This document shows, piece after piece, positions 34,818-44,611 of a DNA stretch of 64,000 nt (its first letter is position 1; each line of letters opens with the position of its first letter). The stretch comes from Nitrobacter sp039808345 (GTDB lineage: Bacteria > Pseudomonadota > Alphaproteobacteria > Rhizobiales > Xanthobacteraceae), in NCBI RefSeq assembly GCF_047824785.1, contig NZ_CP181167.1:3286001-3350000 (forward strand), given 5' to 3'. The notes under the pieces were generated by a model. It did no database searches and was not told the origin of the DNA. It saw only the letters and a program-made list of their open reading frames with translations. Made by a program: the position numbers and the translations under genes.

Positions 34818-36185
34818 TCAGGCGCGTGCGCCGGTCCGCGCTTTCAGTCTGCGGACGTACAATGCGCCCCAACCAAGCCCGAGCATCGCGGCCACCGAAG
34901 AGCCCAGCAGCACGCCAAGCTTTGCCGCGGCCAGCAGGTTCTCATCGGTAAAGGCAAGCATGCTGATGAAGATGGACATGGTAAAGCCGATCCCCGCCAG
35001 CAGACCCACCAGCAGGATGCCGTCCCATGAAACACCCGGCGGCAGCCGGCACCAGCCCATCCGCACCATGAGCCAGATCACGCCGACCACGCCAAGCGGC
35101 TTGCCCATGACGAGAGCAAGCCCGACGCCGAGCAAAGTGAGGTGCGCTCCTCCCGCGAAAACATCGACGCCACCGACACTCACGCCTGCATTCGCCAGCG
35201 CAAAGAGGGGCATGACGCCGTAGGCGACCCAGGGATGCAGTGCTGTCTGTACGCGCACCACTGGCGGCAGCATCTCCCGATTGGCGAGACGCAACTGCCG
35301 CCGGTTGTGAGCCAGACGACGCGCATCTTTCGCCGACATGGCATCGTGGTTCCGCAGTTCCTCGGAAATTCGGGACAACACCTCTATCGGCCGCTCGCGC
35401 ATCGGAATGGACACTACCGGTGTCATCAACCCGAGCACGACGCCGGCGAGAGTCGGATGAGCGCCGGTCACCAGCAGGCCGCCCCAGATTACTGCGCCCG
35501 GAAGGACGTAGGCATAGGCCGAGCCGGCGCCGATCCGCTGAAGCCCCACCACCATCACTATGCCGAGGATGGCGATCACAAAACCACTGGGATCGAGGCC
35601 GCCCGAGTAGAAAACGGCGATGATCAGCACAGCGACGACGTCGTCGATGATTGCGAGTGCAAGCAGAAAGACCCGCAAGCCGCCTGGAATCGATCGCCCC
35701 AGCAGGGCGAGCACGCCGACCGCGAAGGCGATGTCGGTCGCCGTCGGCACCGCCCAGCCGTGCGCGCGCACCACGTCGGCGTTCAGCGCAAGGTAGATCA
35801 GTGCGGGCACGATCACACCCCCGCCCGCTGCGACCACCGGCAGAATCGCCTGGTCGAGTTTGCTCAGCGCTCCTTCATGTATCTCGCGCCGGATCTCCAT
35901 GCCGACGACCAGGAAGAACACCGTCATCAGCGCGTCGTTGACCCAGAAATGCAGGGACTGCGCATAGACGAACGTGCCGAGCCCGATCGAGAGCGGCAGA
36001 TGCCACAGGTCGTGATAGCTTTGGGCGAAAGGGGAGTTGGCCCAGATCAGCGCCACTGCGGCGGCGACCAGCAGCACGATGCCGCTGACGGCCTCGACAT
36101 GCAGAAAGCGCTCCAGCGTCGCAAGGGCCCGCTCGGCGAGGAACTGGGCCCGCGGCAGGTCACGGGGAGAGGTCTGTCGGTTCAT
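34818..36185 (-). CDS. nhaA: Na+/H+ antiporter NhaA
   Basis: A 455-residue 12-TM antiporter. Family features: FWVNDALMTVFFLVVGMEIRREIHEGAL near residue 75, PTATDIAFAVGVLALLG with the paired Asp-type transport site (TDIAFA, then IIDDVVAVLIIAVFY), and GIGFTMSIFI near the end. The N-terminal extension of about 25 residues is polar. Together with the ectoine genes next door it forms a salt/pH-adaptation cluster. Confidence 0.93.
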   Translation of the reverse strand: MNRQTSPRDLPRAQFLAERALATLERFLHVEAVSGIVLLVAAAVALIWANSPFAQSYHDLWHLPLSIGLGTFVYAQSLHFWVNDALMTVFFLVVGMEIRREIHEGALSKLDQAILPVVAAGGGVIVPALIYLALNADVVRAHGWAVPTATDIAFAVGVLALLGRSIPGGLRVFLLALAIIDDVVAVLIIAVFYSGGLDPSGFVIAILGIVMVVGLQRIGAGSAYAYVLPGAVIWGGLLVTGAHPTLAGVVLGLMTPVVSIPMRERPIEVLSRISEELRNHDAMSAKDARRLAHNRRQLRLANREMLPPVVRVQTALHPWVAYGVMPLFALANAGVSVGGVDVFAGGAHLTLLGVGLALVMGKPLGVVGVIWLMVRMGWCRLPPGVSWDGILLVGLLAGIGFTMSIFISMLAFTDENLLAAAKLGVLLGSSVAAMLGLGWGALYVRRLKARTGARA

Positions 36186-36681
36186 CGGTCACGCACGTTC
36201 AGCGTGGCGGCCCGACCAGCGCACGACCTGTCCTGCTGCTCCATGCAGCGAACACCCTGGTCGCTTTTACACGCGATCTCGCCGACGAAGCAACAGTTTC
36301 GGCCTTCGTCCCCACGGGAACGAGCCGCTTCCACGATTCGTCATCGAGTCAGGTGCGCGACTTTTTTAACGGATGTGCCATACGATCAGCCGATCAGCAT
36401 CGAGCTCCATATTTTCGTCCAACAAAATCCATCATGATGTCTACAAATTGCACGCGGGTGCCTGTCGGGCTACAGCTTGGTGAGTTGCGGAGGCAGGGGG
36501 AATCGCCGAGCCTGAGCTACCCAGAGCCTTTATCGCTTCTGATGGAATCAGAAGCGAGGCTCCATGATATTGATTTGACGCGTTTTCTTCACGCGAACCG
36601 GTACCCACTTCGCTCGAAAACGCTATTAAGGCTCGGATGAGCCGATAACAGCTCGGGGGGAGCGGAATAATTCAGGAACAG
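36186..36681. other. Intergenic region between nhaA and tamA
   Basis: About 500 bp. Contains the dispersed repeat at 36524-36625 and probably the promoters of both flanking genes. No gene was recognised. Confidence 0.5.
36524..36625. repeat. Dispersed palindromic intergenic repeat
   Basis: 'agagcctttatCGCTTCTGATggaATCAGAAGCGaggctcc', then 'gacgcgttttcttcacgcgaaccggtacccacttcgctcgaaaacgct'. It is the reverse orientation of the 9356 member. Confidence 0.8.
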
Positions 36682-38715
36682 TTGCTGCCGCAAAGCCCGG
36701 CTCCCTCGGAGAGCCCGGCAAGGCGAAGAAATTTTATCGCTGCGGCACGACTGTTTCTGTGCACCGGTTGTGCCGCCGTCGGAACCGTTGGCTGGTCACT
36801 ATGTGAGCCGGCGCATGCGTTCGACCTTTTCGGTCTGTTCAATTCCGACAATCCGCCACCGATCAGCACGACGGCATTGTCGTATCGCCTCGAGATCGAG
36901 GCCAGAAGCACCGACGGCAAGAAGGACAGTGACGCCGCACAGGCGCTAAGGGACGCGTCCGCGACCCATCGCCTCAGGCAGGCTCCGCCGACGGACGGCG
37001 AAGGCCTCGTGCGCCGCCTGCAGGCCGACATCAATCCACTGCTGGATGCCCTCTGGGAACTTGGACGCTACAACGCCGAGATCGACGTCACGATCGACGG
37101 GATTCCCGTCACGCTCGACGAGACCGATCTCTCCGCCGCGGTGCATCAGGCGGAGAGCTTTCGCAATCGGGCGATCATTCCCGTCAAGATCGTCGCTCGG
37201 CTCGGCCCGGTATTCAAGCTGCGCACTGTTGATGTCGATTATCCGCGCGAGATGGCGCCGCGGCGGCTGCCGCGTCGCGCCTTCCCGCTGAAGTCCGGCG
37301 ATCCGGCGATCTCCGCCAACCTGCGCGCCGCGCAGTTGAAACTCATCGACTGGTTTCGCAGCAACGGTCATCCACTCGCGAAGGTCGCGGACGTGAAAGC
37401 CAGCGTGGATCATGCGGCCACCGCGATGGATTTTCGGTTGCGGGTCGAAGCCGGTCCCAAGGCCGGCATCGGCCATGTCGCGATTTCAGGCAGCGGGGAT
37501 ATCGATCCGCGCGTGGTCGCCACCCATGTCCATCTGCGCGAAGGCGAGCCTTACTCGCCCGAGCGCCTCGTGCTGATGAAAACCTCGATCGCCAAAATTC
37601 CGGCGATCGGCGGCATTCGCATCCGCGAGGGCGACGAACTCGACGCCAACGGCAACGTGCCGATCTTCATCGACGTGACCGAGAGGCCGAAACACGCGGC
37701 AGGCTTGTCGGCGCGATATTCAACCATCGACGGTCCCGGCGTCTCCACCTATTACGAGCATCGCAACCTGTTCGGCAACGCCGAGCGCCTGCGGCTCGAT
37801 GCATCCGCCTCGCTGCTGCGGCGGCTCGATGGCTCCTCCTCCTTGAACTTCGGCGATATCCGCGCCTCCGATTTCGGCGGACGGTTCACCGCGACTTTCC
37901 TCAAGCCGGGGCTGTACGGTACGCCCAACGACCTCCTGGTCGAGGCCACCGCCTTTCGCGAGCGCGTCGGCAACAACGACCTCGGCGGCTACACCAATGA
38001 TGCGGTGCGCGGCACCGTCGGCGTGATCCACCGCTTTTCGGAGATGGCCTGGGTTCAGGCCGGCCTCCAGATTGAGCGGTCGCAATCGCAGGACGTGCTC
38101 GGGCGGGTCGATGCGACGCTGATCGGCGTCGCCACCAGCGGACGCTACGATACAACCGACAACCTGCTCGATCCGACGCGCGGGGTGCGTCTCGCCGCGA
38201 CAATCAACGCTTATTCGAAGCTGATGGGCTCGACGATCGATTTCTATGAAGCGCGGATCGCGGGCTCGACCTATTACGCACTCGACGAAGATGCCAACTA
38301 TGTGCTGGCGGGCCGGTTGGCGGCAGGCTCGCTCGTTGGCGCGCCGCTGGGGCGCATTCCGGATGCGCACCGATTCTTCTCCGGCGGCGGCGGCTCCGTT
38401 CGCGGATTCATCTTTAATACGATCTCGCCGATGATGTTCGGCAAGATCATTGGCGGCCGCAGTCTGCTCGAAGGCTCCGCCGAGATGCGGGTGAAGGTCA
38501 CGCCGACCATCGGAGTCGTGCCGTTCGTCGATTTCGGTACCGCCTCCAGTTCATCGCTGCCGAACTTCAACGACTATGTCGGCTACGGCGCGGGCATCGG
38601 CCTGCGGTATCTCACGCCGGTCGGGCCGATCCGCCTCGATGTCGCGACACCGTTGAACCCCCGCCCCGGCGACAGCCGCTGGGCGGTCTATGTCAGCATC
38701 GGGCAGGCGTTCTGA
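36682..38715 (+). CDS. tamA: TamA, Omp85-family outer-membrane assembly factor
   Basis: A 677-residue protein with an N-terminal hydrophobic segment after a short basic leader (signal sequence, cleavage near PAHAFD), three POTRA-like domains (residues about 80-340) and a C-terminal 16-strand barrel with the conserved GGxxSVRGF motif (here GGGGSVRGFIFN). It ends SIGQAF with the terminal Phe. It precedes tamB with a TGATG overlap, the classical tamAB arrangement. TamA-TamB moves a subset of outer-membrane proteins or phospholipids between membranes; the autotransporter at 9498 is a potential client. Confidence 0.92.
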   Translation: MLPQSPAPSESPARRRNFIAAARLFLCTGCAAVGTVGWSLCEPAHAFDLFGLFNSDNPPPISTTALSYRLEIEARSTDGKKDSDAAQALRDASATHRLRQAPPTDGEGLVRRLQADINPLLDALWELGRYNAEIDVTIDGIPVTLDETDLSAAVHQAESFRNRAIIPVKIVARLGPVFKLRTVDVDYPREMAPRRLPRRAFPLKSGDPAISANLRAAQLKLIDWFRSNGHPLAKVADVKASVDHAATAMDFRLRVEAGPKAGIGHVAISGSGDIDPRVVATHVHLREGEPYSPERLVLMKTSIAKIPAIGGIRIREGDELDANGNVPIFIDVTERPKHAAGLSARYSTIDGPGVSTYYEHRNLFGNAERLRLDASASLLRRLDGSSSLNFGDIRASDFGGRFTATFLKPGLYGTPNDLLVEATAFRERVGNNDLGGYTNDAVRGTVGVIHRFSEMAWVQAGLQIERSQSQDVLGRVDATLIGVATSGRYDTTDNLLDPTRGVRLAATINAYSKLMGSTIDFYEARIAGSTYYALDEDANYVLAGRLAAGSLVGAPLGRIPDAHRFFSGGGGSVRGFIFNTISPMMFGKIIGGRSLLEGSAEMRVKVTPTIGVVPFVDFGTASSSSLPNFNDYVGYGAGIGLRYLTPVGPIRLDVATPLNPRPGDSRWAVYVSIGQAF

Positions 38716-41700
38716 TGCGCGCGCGGCGAACCATCATGCTCGCCGCAGCAGCAGCGCTCGGACTCGCCGGCGTCACGACAGCCGGTGTCGTCGTCTACAA
38801 GATGATCGGAGGGGCCGGCGACAATCAGCAGGACCTTCTCGCCGGCCTCGTGTCGCGGACGCTCTCCACGCCGGCAACCCAGGTGCATATCGGGGCCGTG
38901 GATGGCGCATTATCGTCCGACGCCACGATCCGCGACGTGACCATCACCGACAAGGAAGGCACCTGGCTGAAGCTCGATCGGGCCCGCCTCGTCTGGCGGC
39001 GCACCGCGCTGTTGCTGGGGCGGCTGGAGATCGACCGCCTCGAGATCGGCACGCTCGAGATCCGTCGAAAGCCTCTGGCCGCCGACCAGCCCGTCACGGA
39101 GTCAGAGCAGCCCCCCGCGGCGACCGGCCGGTCCGACACCGAGCCGGGCGCACCCGCCGCGCAGCCGGGGCCATCCGCGGCGAGGTCCAGCCAGCCTATC
39201 CTGCCGGACCTTCCGGTAAAGGTGCAGGTGAAGGTGTTCGACCTGCATGCGCTGGTGCTCGGTGAGCCGGTTCTCGGTGAGCCCGCAAGCATTGCCGCGA
39301 CCGGAAACGCGGAACTGGGCTCGCCCTCGGAAGGGCTCATCTTCAATCTCGACGCAACCCGCAAGGATTTCCCGGGGCGCTTCAAGATGGCGCTTGCCTT
39401 CGTACCGAAGGGCAACGCCCTCACCCTCGACGTGACTCTCGACGAGCCATCCCACGGACTATTATCCAAGCTCGGCCGGTTTCCCGGCGAGCCGCCGATC
39501 ACCTTCGCGCTTCGCGGCAATGGTACGCTCGACAGCTTTCGCGGCGCGCTGAAATTCCAGGCCGGTCCCACCATCGATGCGACCGGCGCCATCATGCTCG
39601 ACCGTGACGGGACCGGCCGGGTGCTCGCGACCCGGATCAACGGTCATCTCGGACCATGGCTGCCGCCGCTTGCCGCCTCCGTCTTCGCCGGCGAAACCAG
39701 ACTCGATAGCGCGACGCGCATCGGTGACGACGGCAGCGTCGTCATGGACGGGTTGACGCTCACCAGCCGTCTCGCTCGGCTCGAGGCGCGGGGCGCGCTC
39801 GGCGCCGACAAGATGATGGATTTCTCGGCGACCGTCCGCTCGCTGCCGAGCAACGGCGACGTCACCGAAACCGGTCAGGGCTCGATCCGCAGCCTCACCT
39901 TCGACGGCCGCGTCAACGGCCCGGCGAAGGCGCCCCACGTTTCGGCGAGGCTCGCGGTGTCCGATGCCCGTCTGCCCGACGGCAACCTTGACGCGCTCGA
40001 AGCCTCGATCAACGTCGTGCCCGACGCTGAACTCAGCGACCTCGCCGCGACCATCGCGATCGACGCCAGCCTGCGCGCTTCCGGCATCGCGCTGCGAGAC
40101 CCTGCTCTCGCGGCAGCGATCGGCGACAGCGCATCTCTCGTGCTGAAAGGCACAACCGATCTCGGCGGCGTGGCGAAGATCGAGCGGCTGGAAGTCGGCA
40201 CCTCCACCGTTCAGGCCACCTATACGGGCGAAGCCAGCCAGGACCGGCTGCGCGGTCATGCGACCGGCACCGTGCCCGATCTCAGCCGCTTCGAGGGCCT
40301 TGCCGGGCTACAGCTCGCGGGCACGGTGAAGCTGGGCCTCGATCTCGACGGCGACCTTCGACGCGGGCGCATCGACGCAAAGCTCTCCGGCACCGGTGAC
40401 CGCTTCGCCACCGGCCTTCCGGCGCTCGACGGACTTGCGGGACCACGCGTCACCCTCGCCGCCGATTTTTCGTCCGGCGGCAACGATACCTACACGGTCC
40501 GGGCGGCTTCGCTGGACGCCGCCCATGTCACGGTTCGCGCCAAGGGAGGCCTGACCCGCGACGCCAGCGACCTCGCGGCACGTATCGAGCTTCCGAATCT
40601 CACGGCGGCCGATGCGCGTCTGGCCGGCGCGGCGTCGCTCGACGCGCGGCTGACCGGAGGACTCGCGCATCCCGGACTATCGCTCACGGCGGCGCTGGAT
40701 CGCGTGACGGCGATGCAGCGCCCGATCCCGCATCTGGGGCTGAACGTCACGGTCGCCGACATCAACGGGCCCTGCGCCATCGACGTCAAACTCGACGGCG
40801 CCATTGACGGCAAGCCGGCGCGCGGCATTGTCCAGGCGAGCCGCCGTCCGATGGAGCGTAACTCCAACACCGAGGCCGATCAGGATACGCGCGACAAGCC
40901 CGCGCCTGTCTTCGCGGGATGGGACGCCAGGACCATCGACATCACCATCGGATCGGTGTCGCTGAAGGGCGCGGGCACGATCGACGCGCAAAACCTCGCG
41001 CGCGGACAGCTTCGCTTCGCGGCCGGCTCGCTGGCGGACATCGCACCGCTCGCCCTCATCGATCTTGCAGGCGCCGCTTCACTCGACCTTGCGCTGTCCG
41101 ACGACAGCGGGCGGCAGTCCGTCCGCCTTGTCAGCAAGGGCACGGGGCTTCGGGCCGACGCCACGGCGATCCGGAACTTCGATCTGCGTGCCGAGGGAAG
41201 TGATCTCTACAGCCATCCGGTGCTCAACGCGGATGCCCGAATCAACGGCGCCGAGATCGGCGGCCAGACCATCGCGAACGCAACCCTGAGCGCGAAAGGC
41301 AATGCCGAGTCGAGCACGATCAGCCTGTCCGCCAAGGCCGCGGGCTTCAATCTCGATGCCGCGGGCGTGTTGACGCCGAAGGAGAACATCCGGTTCGACC
41401 TCAACCGCTTCACCGCGAAACGCGGCGCCAGGACGATCGCCCTGCAGAGGCCTGCGAGTTTCACGCTCAACAACGACACCGTGCGGATCCAGCATCTGGC
41501 GATCGGAATCGGCGGCGGCCGCTTTACGCTCGACGGCACGGCCGGCAAGGTACTCGACCTCAAGGCCGTGGCAAGCGCGGTCCCGCTCGCCGACGCCGAT
41601 GTCGCGGTGCCGGGCCTCGGCCTCGGCGGCACGCTCGATGCGGCGGCCGAAATAGGCGGTTCGGCGAGCGCGCCGACAGGACAGTACAAGATCGCCGTCA

Positions 41701-43184
41701 AACGGCTCACGGCTCCGCAAGCAAGGAACGCGGGCGTGCCGCCGATCGATATCACTCTGGACGGCCGTCTCGAAAAGACCCGCACGAAGCTCAACGCCAC
41801 AGCCTCGGCAGGCAAGGCCGGCACTTTCACGGCGGCCGGCACCGTGCCGTTCGACGCCTCCGGGACGATCGCACTGACGGCAAAAGGCCGGCTCGACGCC
41901 GCCGTCGCCAATGCCATGCTGTCGGCTTCCGGCCGCACCGTTTCCGGAATCGTGCAGCTTGATGCCCGCGTGGGCGGCACGCGCGCCAGGCCTCAGGTGG
42001 GCGGCTTTGCCGCCATGAGCGGCGGCAGCTTCCGCGACAGCCAGGTGGGAACGCGGCTCGACGCCATCGAGGCAAAGGTCACCGCCGAAGGTGAGCGCAT
42101 ATCCATAGAGCGGCTGAGTGCGACGACTCCCAACGGCGGCGCGTTGTCCGGCTCCGGCCAGGTCCGCATCGCGCCGGACGCGGGCTTTCCCGGCACGGTC
42201 TCGATCCGCGGGCAACAGGCGACGCTCGCGGCGAGCGCGCTCGCGACCGCCCGGGCGAATCTTGACGTCAACGTCACCGGCGCGCTTGCGCGCGATCCGA
42301 AGATCAGCGGCCGCGTCGATCTCACCCATGTCAGCGTCGATATTCCAGAACGCCTGCCCTCGACGCTGAAGCCGATCGACGGCATCGATCACGTCAACGC
42401 CACGGGCCAGGCCGCAACCCGGCTCGCGGCGGCGCGCAAGGCGGAAGCCGCGGAGAAGAGCAACGGCAAGGGACGTCAGGCGCTTTTCAACGCCGCGCTC
42501 GACGTCACCGTCTCGGCGCCGAACCACGTTTTCGTGCACGGCCGTGGCGTGAACGCGGAACTTGGCGGCTCTCTTCACGTCGGCGGCACGACCAACAAAC
42601 CCGTCACGAAGGGCGCATTCTCGCTTTATCGCGGCAAGATGACGGCACTGGGAAAGACGCTGAATTTCACCAAGGGAAACCTCTCCTTCAACGGGGACCT
42701 TGCGCCTGAACTCGATTTCGCGGCCGAGATAGAAGCCTCCGATATCACCGCGCAGATCGGGATATCGGGCCCGGCGGCCGCTCCGGCTTTCGCCTTCACG
42801 TCGCGACCGGAGCTGCCGCAGGATGAAATCCTGTCACGCATCCTGTTCCAGAAAGCGTCGGGCAACCTGACGACGGCGCAGGCCCTGCAACTCGCACAGG
42901 TGGCGGCGCAGTTCGCAGGCGGCGGCGATGGTGTGCTGGACCGAATGCGCCGTTCGCTCGGTGTCGACAGTCTGGATGTCGGCGTCGGATCGGGAGGCGG
43001 CCCGATGGTCGGCGCGTCACGCGCGATCGGCGACAGGCTGAGCGTCGGTGTCCGGACCGGAGCGAGCGCCAGCCAGTCCGGACTCTCGGCCAATGTGGAC
43101 GTGACGCGCCATATACGGGTGGAATCCGATGTCGATGCGAGAGGCGCGACATCGATGGGCGTCGGCATGAAATTCGAATGGTGA
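38715..43184 (+). CDS. tamB: TamB, translocation and assembly module inner-membrane component
   Basis: A 1489-residue AsmA/TamB-like protein with one N-terminal TM (residues about 6-28) and a long repetitive beta-taco body rich in Gly/Ala/Asp. The C-terminal DUF490/TamB domain is clear: VFVHGRGVNAELGGSLHVGGTTNKP, GKTLNFTKGNLSFNGDLAPELDFAAE, SRPELPQDEILSRILFQKASGNLT, and it ends GVGMKFEW. It spans the periplasm as a lipid- or OMP-conducting groove and docks on TamA. The start ATG overlaps the tamA stop. Confidence 0.93.
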   Translation: MRARRTIMLAAAAALGLAGVTTAGVVVYKMIGGAGDNQQDLLAGLVSRTLSTPATQVHIGAVDGALSSDATIRDVTITDKEGTWLKLDRARLVWRRTALLLGRLEIDRLEIGTLEIRRKPLAADQPVTESEQPPAATGRSDTEPGAPAAQPGPSAARSSQPILPDLPVKVQVKVFDLHALVLGEPVLGEPASIAATGNAELGSPSEGLIFNLDATRKDFPGRFKMALAFVPKGNALTLDVTLDEPSHGLLSKLGRFPGEPPITFALRGNGTLDSFRGALKFQAGPTIDATGAIMLDRDGTGRVLATRINGHLGPWLPPLAASVFAGETRLDSATRIGDDGSVVMDGLTLTSRLARLEARGALGADKMMDFSATVRSLPSNGDVTETGQGSIRSLTFDGRVNGPAKAPHVSARLAVSDARLPDGNLDALEASINVVPDAELSDLAATIAIDASLRASGIALRDPALAAAIGDSASLVLKGTTDLGGVAKIERLEVGTSTVQATYTGEASQDRLRGHATGTVPDLSRFEGLAGLQLAGTVKLGLDLDGDLRRGRIDAKLSGTGDRFATGLPALDGLAGPRVTLAADFSSGGNDTYTVRAASLDAAHVTVRAKGGLTRDASDLAARIELPNLTAADARLAGAASLDARLTGGLAHPGLSLTAALDRVTAMQRPIPHLGLNVTVADINGPCAIDVKLDGAIDGKPARGIVQASRRPMERNSNTEADQDTRDKPAPVFAGWDARTIDITIGSVSLKGAGTIDAQNLARGQLRFAAGSLADIAPLALIDLAGAASLDLALSDDSGRQSVRLVSKGTGLRADATAIRNFDLRAEGSDLYSHPVLNADARINGAEIGGQTIANATLSAKGNAESSTISLSAKAAGFNLDAAGVLTPKENIRFDLNRFTAKRGARTIALQRPASFTLNNDTVRIQHLAIGIGGGRFTLDGTAGKVLDLKAVASAVPLADADVAVPGLGLGGTLDAAAEIGGSASAPTGQYKIAVKRLTAPQARNAGVPPIDITLDGRLEKTRTKLNATASAGKAGTFTAAGTVPFDASGTIALTAKGRLDAAVANAMLSASGRTVSGIVQLDARVGGTRARPQVGGFAAMSGGSFRDSQVGTRLDAIEAKVTAEGERISIERLSATTPNGGALSGSGQVRIAPDAGFPGTVSIRGQQATLAASALATARANLDVNVTGALARDPKISGRVDLTHVSVDIPERLPSTLKPIDGIDHVNATGQAATRLAAARKAEAAEKSNGKGRQALFNAALDVTVSAPNHVFVHGRGVNAELGGSLHVGGTTNKPVTKGAFSLYRGKMTALGKTLNFTKGNLSFNGDLAPELDFAAEIEASDITAQIGISGPAAAPAFAFTSRPELPQDEILSRILFQKASGNLTTAQALQLAQVAAQFAGGGDGVLDRMRRSLGVDSLDVGVGSGGGPMVGASRAIGDRLSVGVRTGASASQSGLSANVDVTRHIRVESDVDARGATSMGVGMKFEW

Positions 43185-43391
43185 CGAGACAGATTCACCC
43201 GGTTCTTAAAACGATCATGAGGCCGTGAAGCACAATGCCAGCCGGACATTGCGCGCAGGAAGAGCGCGATTTACATTCATAAAGTAGTAGACACATCGTT
43301 GATATGCTGTACATTCAAATTGATGCTTGATACTTAATTTCATATAGATAATACATACATACTCTGAACCGTATCGGAGCTGCCAAAGTTC

Positions 43392-43703
43392 ATGATTTCC
43401 GCCAATCAACTCAGGGCTGCCCGTGCGCTCCTAAATATAGATCAACGGCAAATGGCTGAACTGGCAGATCTTTCAGTTCCTACTATTCAACGCATGGAAG
43501 CTAGTGACGGCGTCATCCGTGGCAATGTCGATTCCCTGATGAAACTGGTTTCAGCTCTGGACAACGCGGGCATCGAGTTGATTAGTCCGGATGGTCAAAG
43601 CCTGGCTGGCGGTCGGGGCGTCCGGCTCAAGGAGCAAGTCACGAAGCCAGTGATAAAGCAACCAAAGTCTTTCTCGTCGCGGCCCTTGGAACGAACGCGA
43701 TAA
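43392..43703 (+). CDS. XRE-family helix-turn-helix regulator
   Basis: A 103-residue protein. HTH: ISANQLRAARALLNIDQRQMAELADLSVPTIQRMEASDGVIRGNVDSLMKLVSALDNAGIELI, i.e. a Cro/C1-type domain covering residues 3-65, followed by a basic tail. The 200-bp upstream region is unusually AT-rich and likely carries its promoter and self-operator. It resembles solitary regulators common near plasmid- or island-derived DNA. Confidence 0.85.
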   Translation: MISANQLRAARALLNIDQRQMAELADLSVPTIQRMEASDGVIRGNVDSLMKLVSALDNAGIELISPDGQSLAGGRGVRLKEQVTKPVIKQPKSFSSRPLERTR

Positions 43704-44350
43704 TCTACTCTCTCTGTTCCGTCTGAAGCCTCTCAATTGGCCTGGAGGGCTCCGACGGCAAACAATCCGCGCACCAGATCTTGCAGCTCGTCTACGTCCA
43801 AGCGGTCTTGGCCAGAAGCTCCTGCTTGGCGCCATGGGCCGGGATCTCCCGCCCGCTTGCGTTCGCATCCGACCAGCCTTGCGCGGGTTCTTCGCTCAGC
43901 CGTCCGTCAATGAATGCGCCCGCGTTCACCGCCGTACGCTCCTGCGCAAACAACGGGCACGGGCGTATCCGTCGGTTCAAGTTTACCCGCACGATAGAGC
44001 CCGGCCATCTCAGCCCGTGGGTTCACCTTGATTCTTGAGGCATTTCCCCGCTGCGCAGCGATCGGCTCCGTCTTGAAGCTCCATCCGGGAGATTGGCGTC
44101 AGTCTGACGAGTCACTCGCCAGGAGATACGTCAGGCCTTGCGTTGCTATGCGCTTCGCGATCATGGGACTCCCCCTTCCCGCCCGACATCGAACTGGACA
44201 CCCGCTTGATCCGACCATCGGGCTTCCGGACTGGCAGCGGTCGATCTGGCAGAGTTTTCTTCGAAAAGGTCGATGGGAGATGAAATTAAAGATTAAAAAC
44301 TCATACATTTAACAACTATTTACGACATAAAACCATAATATATGATGTAT
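43704..44350. other. Gene-poor, probably decayed region
   Basis: No intact gene. On the minus strand two adjacent short frames (43740-44010, e.g. MAGLYRAGKLEPTDTPVPVV and DRLDVDELQDLVRGLFAVGA) look protein-like but are broken by stops. Another minus-strand segment near 44105-44250 reads LPDRPLPVRKPDGRIKRVS. I regard the region as remnants of lost genes of unknown identity. Confidence 0.4.
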
Positions 44351-44521
44351 TAAACAGCAATTATCGTTCCGCAAGAAGGCTTGGCCGATTCGCTGCTCGA
44401 TGGTTTTCAGCCGTTTTTCGACGCCTACTCCGGCGTGATTTTCGTCAGCGACATCCAGGTCTGCCGACCGACCAAGTTCATCGCGGCCTATCCCTATGAG
44501 GTGGCCCGGTTTCAATCTTAA
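44351..44521 (+). pseudogene. 3' fragment of an unidentified gene upstream of csoSCA
   Basis: Directly after a TAA the frame reads IIVPQEGLADSLLDGFQPFF and continues DAYSGVIFVSDIQVCRPTKF to a TAA at 44519. There is no start codon. The segment VIFVSDIQVxRPxKF is faintly PII-protein-like, and PII-like genes do occur near carboxysome loci, but this identification is weak. It is evidently the tail of a gene cut by a deletion. Confidence 0.45.
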
Positions 44522-44527
44522 TGCATG

Positions 44528-44556
44528 ACCAGCTTTTCGACCAAAAGCTGGCTGCC
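44528..44556 (+). terminator. Short stem-loop before csoSCA
   Basis: CCAGCTTTT-cgacc-AAAAGCTGG lies between the gene fragment and csoSCA. It could be a terminator or an mRNA-stabilising hairpin in the csoSCA leader. Confidence 0.45.
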
Positions 44557-44611
44557 TGAATAAGCTCAGCCGGATGCCTCAAAACCGGCTGCAGCACAGA
44601 GGATCGCAAAT

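Noticed and set aside
38825..43152. Many minus-strand frames opposite tamB
   Set aside because: Antisense shadows of a long Gly/Ala/Asp-rich gene; tamB itself has conserved C-terminal motifs and tamA coupling.
44099..44515. Two minus-strand short frames before csoSCA
   Set aside because: They lack an SD and overlap the better-supported plus-strand gene fragment; codon choice is not convincing.
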